From NCBI RefSeq assembly GCF_018294505.1, contig NC_057801.1, forward strand, positions 435,156,201 through 435,220,200: a DNA stretch of 64,000 nucleotides, in the 5' to 3' direction. The position numbers and the translations under genes are program-made. The notes beneath the pieces were generated by a model that did not search any database, was not told the origin of the DNA, and worked only from the letters and a program-made list of their open reading frames with translations. Shown one piece after another: positions 55,181 through 64,000 of this stretch. The first letter of the stretch is position 1. Each line of letters starts with the position of its first letter. The stretch comes from Triticum aestivum (Eukaryota > Streptophyta > Magnoliopsida > Poales > Poaceae).

Positions 55181-58100
55181 TGTAACGCCCTGGATTCATT
55201 GCGCCAGGTGTCACCCAGTTATTCGCCGTCGTTGCCATGTCATTTGCTTGCGTGTTGCATTTTATCATGTCATCATGTGCATCTCATTTTGCATACGTGT
55301 TCGTCTCATGCATCCGAGCATTTTCCCCGTTGTCCGTTTTGCAATCCGACACTCCTATGTCCGCCGGCGCCCCCTTTTACCTCTTTTCGTGTGCGGGTGT
55401 TAAACATTCTCGCCATGGACCATGATTTGCCAAGCAACCTTGGTACACTACCGGTAGACCGTCTGTCAAGTTTCGTGCCATTTGGAGGTCGTTTGATACT
55501 CCAACGGTTAACTGGGGAACCGTAAAGGCCTCTTTTGTGTGCAGCCCAACACCCCTCCAAAACGGCCCAATAACCCATCCAAACCCCCTCCATGCTCTCG
55601 GTCGTTCGATCACGATTGTGTGGGCGAAAACTGCACCTCATTTGGAGTCTCCTAGCTCCCTCTACCTATAAATAAGCCCTTCCTCTTCCAAATTCGCGAA
55701 TGAAATCCACCCCTAACCCTAGATCAAACCCTATCCGCGCCGCCGGACACTTCTTCCACCGACGGACATGTCCAGCCACTGCCCACCGGCAAACCAGGAC
55801 CCGCCACGTTGTCCCGCCGCCCCCGCGCTGCCGCGGGCCCACAGGAGCCCAGTTCCGGCCCTCCTCGGCCCGGGACGCCGCCGCCGCCGCCCCGCGGGCG
55901 CCCGAGCCCTGCGCTGCCGGATCCCGCCATCTTCCCGATCGCCGCCGCCGTGTGCTGCGGAGCGCCGCCTCGCCGGACCACCGCGCGCCGCCCGTGGCTC
56001 CCCGTCGTCGGCAGCGCTCCGCCCCGCCGCCCTTCGCGCCTCGCCGCCTCGCCTCCGCACGTCGCAGCTCCGGCCACCGGAGGCTTGCCGGAGCCCGACC
56101 CCGCGCCCGCGCCTTCTGCCGCCCGCCGCCGGCGACCTGCTGCCGCCTCGGTGCACCGGCCAGCACCTCGCCTGGCTCCTTTGCCGCGCCGTCGCGCGCC
56201 TCTAGCGTCGAGCTCCGCCACCATTCTGCGTCCCCGCGGGAGCTTCCTTGCGCCCTCCTCGCCGGATCCGTCGCCTCCGCCGCCCACCGACCTCGCCGGA
56301 GCCGGCCGCCCTTGCCGGAGTCGGATCCGGTCAGATCCGTCCAGGTGGGATGAGATCCACCGGGATCCAATCCAAACGGCCTCGTTGCGTCCTGCACGTC
56401 CTCGTCCCGTTGACTTCTTCCAGAGGTTGATTTCTCTCCATGTCCCGAATCCCTGCAGTATTTTGTGCCTCTGTTCATCATGCCATAACTCCTCATCCGG
56501 AGATCCATTTTGTGTGTGTAATATATCAAAAATGTTCATCAAGATGTGATCTTCATTTTATTCAATTATTCCATGCTTGTTTGAGTCCAGCTTGATGCCC
56601 TAATCATTGTTGCAAGACTGCTATGTGATGTTATCTGCTGTCTGTTAACAGAACTTGATGATTTGTCTTTTTCGTTGCATTTTGTGTGTGCATCCTATGA
56701 GCATGTGCTCAATATGTGTTTTGTGCTACATCATGCCATATTTACTGTAGTGCAATCTATGTATTTTTGTGAGTCTTGTAGTGAGTGCATCGAGCTTGTT
56801 AAGTAGGGTACTTGCTGTTACTGTTTTGCTAGTCTGAATCTGCTATATCCTGATGCTATGTTAACCTGCTGTTACAAGTCATTCCATGCATAATCTAGAG
56901 ATGTTCACTAAGGATGTATTGTTACACAATGTCATGCTATATACATTCATGCCCCTGGTTGCATTTATAGCCTGCTGTAACATGTTGGTATCTTGCTCCA
57001 AACTTGCTAAATAATGTTGCTTTCAGCCTGTTAACATTAAGTTCAGTTTTCCATGTGTTTTGCTAGTTATCCATGCACCCTCTTAACTTTCTATTGCCAT
57101 GCTTAGCTTCATAAACATGCCTTATTACTGTTGGTCACCTTTCCATGCCATTTATTGCTATGTGGTGAGTTTTACAAGCTCACCAACATGCCTACTTATT
57201 GTTGTTCCTGCCATGTCTGAATCTGTCATATCATTTGCTATGTTTACATGGGAGCCATCATATCTTCTGTGCATTTTTGGCTCATGGTCAGTAAAGGACT
57301 TTTGTTATATGCAATTAATAGATTCATGCCATGCCTTTTTTCCATGTTAAGTTCCTGTAGAATGTTGTTTGATAGCTCTAAACATTGCAACCTGATGTTA
57401 TTTCTGCTAAGTCTGAAACTGTTATTATTTGCAATCTTGCCATGTCCTTTTGAGCATGTTCTAGTCCTTTCTGGAGATAGCTCAGTGTTCATGTTTTGTC
57501 ATGATTTACCTGTACTTCATGCCCATGCCTTTTGTTCTTATGTTGGGGTGCTGTAGCATATTGTTTTGATGCTTGCTAAGATGCCTAGCTGCTGTTTTGG
57601 ACAGCTTGTCCTTTAAACTTGTATAGAGTGTATGTGTTGAACCGTTGCTCTGTTTTGAGTGTGCTCTATATGAAACTTGCTTGTTTCTGCATGAAGCTTC
57701 ATATTATCATGTTGCATACTTGTTTTGAGGTGTTTGATTGGTGTTTGTATGCTTTTGGCATCAATGCCATGTTTGACTTGTTTTGCTCATATCTTCTAGA
57801 CCGTAGCTCTGATTTAAATGAACTTTATATGTAACTTGACTAGAATTTCGTGTAGATCCTCTTGATGCTCTTTAAATTGCTGTTTAACAATGTCAACTCA
57901 ATGTTTGTTCAGTTCTAGACCAATTTCTAAATTTGCATATGAGGACTTACCGGATTTGTCATATGTTGTTCCCGGCCTCATTTAAACTTGCGTTGATGTG
58001 TTGCTCTTGTTTGCATCATCTCTTGCCATGAGTAGCTCCATGTAGCTTTGTCATGCATCATGCTTGTTGTGCATCATGTCTTGTCTATGTGTGGTGTGTT

Positions 58101-59828
58101 TACCACATTGTGTGCTTCTTCTCGATAGTTCCCGTTTCGTTGCGATCGTGAGGATTCGTTCGTCTACGCTTGGTTTGTCTTCATCCGTTCGTCTTCTTCA
58201 TGGACTCGTTCTTCTTCCTACCAGGATTTCAGGCAAGATGACCGCTACCCTGGATCTCACTACTATCATTGCTATGCTAGTTGCTTCATTCTATCACTTT
58301 GCCGCGCTACCTATCTTTTGCTCATCAAGCCTCCCAAATTGCCATGTCAGCCTCTAACCTTTTCACCCGTCCTAGCAAACCATTGCTTGGCTATGTTACT
58401 GCTTTGCTCAGCCCCTCTTATAGCGTTGTTAGTTGCAGGTGAAGTTGAAGATTGCCCCATGATGGACAGGATTATGTTGGGATATCACAATATCTCTTAT
58501 TTAATTAATGCATCTATACACTTGGTAAAGGGTGGAAGACTCGGCCTTATGCCCGGTGTTTTGTTCCACTCTTGCCACCCTAGTTTCCGTCATACCGGAG
58601 TTATGTTCCCGGATTTTGTGTTCCTTACGCGGTTGGGTGATTTATGGGACCCCCTTGACAGTTCGCTTTGAATAAAACTCCTCCAGCAAGGCCCAACCTT
58701 GGTTTTACCATTTGCCTCACCTAGCCCCTTTTCCCTTGGGTTTCCGGAGCCCGGGGGTCATCTTTATTTACCCCCCGGGCCAGTGCTCCTTCGAGTGTTG
58801 GTCCAAACTAGAGCATCGTGCGGGACTGTCCCTTAGCAACTTGGGTTACGTTGGTACCTGTACGCTTTGCTTATCCGGTGTGCCCTGAGAACGAGATATG
58901 TGCAGCTCCTATCGGGATTTGTCGGCACATCGGGCGGCTTTGCTGGTCTTGTTTTACCATTGTCGAAATGTCTTGTAAACCGGGATTCCGAGACTGATCG
59001 GGTCTTCCTAGGAGAAGGTATATCCTTCGTTGATCGCGAGAGCTTATCATTGGCTAAGTTGGGACACCCCTGCAGGGTATAAACTTTCGAGAGCCGTTCC
59101 CGCGGTTATGTGGCAGATGGGAATTTGTTAATGTCCGGTTGTAGATAACTTGACACCAGATCTGATATAAAACGCATCAACCACGTGTGTAGCCATGATG
59201 GTCTCTTTTCAGCGGAGTCCGGGAAGTGAACATGGTTTCTGTGTTATGTTTGACATAAGTAGGAGTTCAGGATCACCTCTTGATCATTGTTAGCTTCACG
59301 ACCGTTCCGCTTTCTCTCTTCTCGCTCTTATTTGCGTTGGTTAGCCACCATATATGCTTAGTCGCTGCTGCAACCTCACCATTTTACCTCTTCCTTACCC
59401 ATTAAGCTTTGCTAGTCTTGATACCCATGGTAATGGGATTTCTGAGTCCTCGTGGCTCACAGATTACTACAACAACAGTTGCAGGTGCAGGTTATGCGAT
59501 GATCATGACGCGAGAGCGATGTTTGCTTGTTTTGGAGTTCTTCTTCTGCTTCTTCTTTGATCAGGGGATAGGTTCCAAGTCGGCAGCCTGGGCTAGTAGG
59601 ATGGATGTCGTTTGAGTTTCTTTTTATGTTTCATCCGTAGTCGGATGTTGTTCTCATGTATTGTGATGTTGTATTCGTGTGGCATTGTATGCCTTTTGTA
59701 TGTATCCCCATCTATTATGTAATGTTGATGTAATGATATCTACCTTGCAAAAGCGTATCAATATGCGGTTCTATCCTTGGTGGGACCTTCGAGTCTCTTT
59801 AAGATAGTATCGCATATTTGGCGTGACA
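55181..59828 (+). repeat. 5' LTR of LARD
   Basis: TGTAACGCCC to GGCGTGACA. TATA box TATAAATA at 55667-55674. A strongly GC-rich block (about 55780-56400) is followed by T-rich sequence with many TGCCATG and TTGCTA motifs. Long frames in the GC-rich block differ in frame between the two LTRs and are not taken as genes. Confidence 0.85.
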
Positions 59829-62366
59829 AGTTGGTATCAGAGCCTCGACCGACCTTAGGAGCCCCCTTGATTGATCGTGTAGTTTGGCCGTTGTTGAGTC
59901 TAGAAGAAAACTGTTTTCGGAGTTTAGATATATTGGAGAGTAGGAATTCCTTTTACTCCTCAGCCCCTTCGTCGCTCTGGTAAGGAATCTTGACGTAGGT
60001 GTTTTGGATTACTCTCTTCCCCTTCGAACTTTCTTTAGGATCACGCAGTTGGTTTTCGGTCGTTGGTACTCATCTCTTTTCATCCAGTGCATTTCTCGTC
60101 AAGTTGACTCAAGCCTCTTCATCGTTGCCAAGTTCAGTCCTCAGTTGTCTTCTTTTCCCACCCACCCACCCCTTTTTCTTCTCGGAGCCGGAGTCCATAA
60201 TCGAGTATCCATCCTACTCGTGTGAAGTCTTTGCTTTCTTTCCTCAATGATTTCAACCGGTGTTTTCTCTTCAAGTTATTCATAGGGTTTTTACCCTTCC
60301 AAGTTGCCTTTGTTTTCCCGCCCTCCCACCCTCTTCTTCCCGGAACCGGAGTCTTTTTCGAGCATCAATTTTTCATTCATACAGAGTCTCTTCAGTCTCC
60401 CCTCAATTATTTCAACCGATGGATCCTCTTGTCGTTCGTCATTCTTCATCCCTTTTTTTCCAGTGCACTCAATTCAAGTTTTTGGGTTGATCATATTATT
60501 TTCCTTGGATCAAGTGTTCTCCTTGATCGTTTGCCTCTCGCCATTCAATCATTCCGGAGTTCGGAAGACATCTCAGGAGATTCGTCTGTGTGTGAATTAA
60601 TTCGAGGTTGTCACCTCATTCAAATATTTCAATTGTTCCGGTGCATCATCTATCTGTTCAACAATCCTTTTCCAACGGTGTTATCTCTTCAGTGGGATCT
60701 AACCCACAGGTCTTTTCCCAGGATCTTACCTGACTCTTCTAATTCCCTCGGAGTTTTTCTCAATTCTTTTCAATTGTGACATAAGAATGGATCCCATCAG
60801 TCACATGCCTTCTCCAAGATCTCTTTCAAATTCTTTTCATTGTTGGCTCAACCTCTTCGCTTTTCATTCTCCCGGAGTATCTCAGTAATTTTGGTGGTGT
60901 TTTCCTTCGTCATTTGAAGACCGAAGAAGAGTTTTCCCCTAAATTTTGCCCGTTCTCTCCAAGATTCATGGTTCTAGTTTCATGCTACCCTCTCGAATTA
61001 TTCCATTTGTCAGATATTGTTCTCTTACCATCCGATGTATGTCAGGAGTTGTTTTTCCATTTCTTTTCACCGGAGGCCATCATTCGAGAAGAATTCTTTG
61101 TCCTCACTTTTCAGCTACTGTTATCCAATTATCCCGGTGCATCGTTCAAGTGCTCTTTAATCTACTCGTGATCTCTTTGTTCTTTTGCATCTAAATCCCC
61201 TCTAGCATATTGGTTCTTCTAATTCTTCCCGATGATTCAGTCTCTTTCATCATTCATTTTCGAATTCTTATGGTGGTTTGTTCAAGATTATTTTTCCTTC
61301 ATTATCATGTTAATTCATTCATTCTTTTCAATCCTACCGGTGGTTCATGAAGACTTTCTCTAGTTTTGCGCCATATACCCCCCCTTAATCATCTTCAACA
61401 AGAATAAGTAATATGCAAAATCCATTGCTTGTCATCAATTTAATTTGATGAAGGATAAGCATACAATAAATCTTATTCTTATTTCATCCAAGTGAGTAAT
61501 CCTTTCCTTCGGTGTTTGTTCTTGATGAATAAATTCTAGTTCCAAGTGTTTTCATCTTTTCTTTTCCGGAGTTCCAAGCTTCTCACTTGTTCCGTTGCGA
61601 AGCTCCATCCAAATCATTGCAAGGCTTAATCTTATCCCTTTCATCCTTCAATTTTATCTCGTCATCCTTTTGGTTCCGGAGATCTTCATGGTAGTTCTTC
61701 ATGATTTAATTCATTCTGTCAAGTGTTCAGCAAGATTCTTGTTGGTGGAGTTCAAGTATCTTTTCTTCTCGCGTCTCGAAGTGTAATTAATTCTCCGTAT
61801 TCTTTTGAAGTGGAGTTTTGCATCTCTTCGTTCTTCTCAGATATCAAATCATTTCCATTTGTGGCTGATTATCACCTTATGAACTTGAGATGTTACCTAT
61901 AAGTCCACAACAAGTTTATTCTTTTCGTTGTTGATTTTCTCAACAACTCCGTTTAAACTTTCCTTCCAAAGATGTTTTCAATTTCATTCGTGGCACAAGT
62001 TGTCATTTTCTTCTCCGTTCTTTTCATTAAACTCTTTCAATTCTTTCCGGAGGTTTTGTGTCATGTCTTCATCAAGTATCATTACATCCTCTCAAGCTTG
62101 TGTTCTATTCCTCCATGTTTCAGCCGGAGTGCTACCTAAATCCTTTCAGTCTTATTCGTTTCTTATCTCGTTCTAACCGGAGTGGTTTCATAGTCTATCT
62201 GATTCCGTGAGTTTGCGATTCTCGTCATTCTCGTCGTTCTTTTCTTCTTCTCGAGTGCTCTCGATTCTTTGCTTCTTCTCTTGAGTTCTTGTTTCACCTC
62301 ATCCCTTTTCCCTTCCGTCTCGGTCCTAAGATCTCGGAACGAGATCTCTTGTTAGTAGAGGAGAGT
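59829..62366 (+). other. Non-coding internal domain of LARD
   Basis: PBS TGGTATCAGAGCC at 59832-59844 (complementary to plant initiator tRNA-Met). The rest is C/T-rich with irregularly repeated CCGGAG motifs and no Gag or Pol signature. Confidence 0.8.
62352..62366 (+). other. PPT-like tract of LARD
   Basis: TTAGTAGAGGAGAGT immediately before the 3' LTR. Confidence 0.5.
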
Positions 62367-64000
62367 TGTAACGCCCCGGATTCGTTGCGCCAGGTGTCAC
62401 CCAGTTATTCGCCGTCATTGCCTTGTCATTTGCTAGCTGTTGCATTTTATCATGTCATCATGTGCATCTCATTTTGCATACATGTTCATCTGATGCATCC
62501 GAGCATTTTCCCCGTTGTCTGTTTTGCAATCCGACACTCCTATGTCCCCCGGTGCCCCCTTTTACCTCTTTTCGTGTGCGGGTGTTAAACATTCTCGGAA
62601 TGGACCGGGATTTGCCAAGCAGTCTTGGTACACCACCGTTAGACCACCTATCAAGTTTCGTGCCATTTGGAGGTCGTTTGATACTCCAACGGTTAACCAG
62701 GGAACCGTAAAGGCCTCTTTTGTGTGCAGCCCAACACCCCTCCAAAATGGCCCAATAACCCATCCAAACCCCCTCCTTGCTCTTGGTCGTTTGATCACGA
62801 TCGTGTGGGCGAAAAACGCACCTCATTTGAAGTCTCCTAGCTCCCTCTACCTATAAATAAGCCCTTCCCCTTCCAAATTCGCGGATGAAATCCACCCTAA
62901 CCCTAGATCAAACCCTATCCGCGCCGCCGGACACTTCTTCCGCCGACGGACATGTCCAGCCACCGCCCGCCGGCAAACCAGGACCCGCCACGTCGTCCCG
63001 CTACCCCCGCGCCGCCGCGGGCCCGCAGGAGCCCAGTTCCGGCCCTCCCCGGCCCGGGACGCTGCCGCCGCCGGCTCGCGGGCGCCCGAGCCCTGCGCCG
63101 CCGGATCCCGCCATCTTCTCGATCACCATTGCTGTGCGCCGCCTCGCTAGAACACCGCGCGCCGCCCGTGCCTCCCCGCCGTCGGCAGCGCTCCGCCCCG
63201 CCCTTCGCGCCTCGCCGCCTCGCCTCCGCACGTCGAAGCTCCGGCCACCGCAGGCTCGCCCGAGCCCGACCCCGCGCCCGCGCCTTCCGCTGTCCGCCGC
63301 CGGCGACCTGCCATCGCCTCGGTGCGCCGGCCAGCACCTCGCTGGGCTCCTCCGCCGCGCCATCGCGCGCCTCCAGCGTCGAGCTCCGCCGCCGTCCCGC
63401 GTCCCCGCCGGAGCTTCCCCGCGCCCTCCTCGCCGGATCTGTCACCTCCGCCGCCCACCGACCTCGCCGGAGCCGACCGCCCTCGCCGGAGTCGGATCCG
63501 GTCAGATCCGTCCAGGTGGGACGAGATCCACGGGGATCCGATCCAAACGGCCTCATTGCGTCCCGCACGTCCTCGTCCCGTTGACTTCTTCCGGAGGTTG
63601 ATTTTCTCTGTCCCGAATCCCTGCAGTATTTTGTGCCTCTGTTCATCATGCCATAACTCCTCATCCGGAGATCCGTTTTGTGCGTGTAATATATCAAAAT
63701 GTTCATCATGATGTGCTCTTCATTTAATTCCATTATGCCATGCTTGTTTGTGTCCATCTTGATGCCCTAATCATCGTTGCAAGACTGCTATGTGATGTTA
63801 TCTGCTGTCTGTTAACAGAACTTGATGATTTATCTTTTTCGTTGCATTTTGTGTGTGCATCCTATGAGCATGAGCTCAACATGTGTTTTGTGATACATCA
63901 TGCCATATTTACTGCAGTGCAACCAATGTATTTTGTGAGTCTTGTAGTGAGTGCATCGAGGTTGTTAAGTAGGGTACTTGCTGTTACTGTTTTGCTAGTC
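62367..64000 (+). repeat. 3' LTR of LARD, first 1.6 kb
   Basis: Aligns with 55181 onwards, including the TATA box and the GC-rich block, with substitutions and several indels. Continues beyond the window. Confidence 0.85.

Larger units (their letters stand above)
55181..64000 (+). mobile_element. LARD-type non-autonomous LTR retrotransposon (Sukkula/Erika-like)
   Basis: A 5' LTR of 4648 bp (55181-59828), an initiator-Met PBS, a 2.5-kb non-coding internal domain, a PPT-like tract and a 3' LTR from 62367 running off the window. Very long LTRs with a non-coding interior define LARDs. By eye the LTRs differ by about 5% over the first few hundred bases, so the insertion is older than that at 23165. 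Left target site GCGGA (55176-55180); the right copy is outside. Confidence 0.85.

Noticed and set aside
55700..56549. Several long Pro/Ala/Arg-rich frames on both strands in the LARD LTR
   Set aside because: The block is extremely GC-rich, so stops are rare in all frames; in the second LTR (62885-63711) the frames shift, so none is conserved.
60222..60779. A 185-codon Phe/Leu/Ser-rich frame in the LARD interior
   Set aside because: C/T-rich composition yields such frames by chance; no domain or relative recognised.

Overview
The window is a plant intergenic region from a large grass genome, almost certainly Triticeae (wheat, Aegilops, barley or rye type). The evidence is nested gypsy LTR retrotransposons with Triticeae-type termini, CACTA and Stowaway elements, LINE debris, and a LARD-type element with 4.6-kb LTRs and an initiator-Met primer site. 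I find no convincing host gene, tRNA, rRNA or CRISPR array. Family names below come from memory and should be checked against TREP/Repbase.

Layout. (A) 1-12539: a decayed minus-strand gypsy element runs off the left edge. It is split by a complete minus-strand gypsy element at 2431-11523 (TSD GTAAT) that has gag-protease and an antisense spliced ORF but no reverse transcriptase or integrase. (B) 12540-17065: low-copy sequence with two probable retroposed elements, a LINE RNase H remnant and small DNA transposons. (C) 17066-36735: a decayed plus-strand LINE, interrupted by a non-autonomous CACTA (18658-21532) carrying a small coiled-coil gene, and by a young, almost intact 13-kb gypsy element (23165-36153, TSD CTCTA, LTRs about 99% identical). 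(D) 36736-42799: a minisatellite split by the LINE, a possible Helitron end, a LINE tail, AT-rich inverted arms and an LTR-like fragment. (E) 42800-64000: a nest open to the right. A CACTA (from 42800) is entered by a minus-strand gypsy (from 46054), that by a second copy of the pol-less gypsy (from 50168), and that by a LARD (from 55181).

The most interesting biology is the antisense gene of the gypsy elements (the putative gypsy-type 'Transposase_28' family). Three different gypsy families here carry it, always opposite to gag-pol and next to the 3' LTR. In the young element it can be read as seven GT-AG exons whose lengths sum to an uninterrupted 871-codon frame. It has its own TATA-like box 122-129 bp upstream of the ATG. 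An intron of this gene holds four tandem modules with hairpins whose stems differ in sequence but still pair. A second array of 73/74-bp units, between pol and the antisense gene, also contains a hairpin with a compensated base pair. In-frame stops in several elements look like CAG to TAG changes, as expected from decay at methylated CHG sites.
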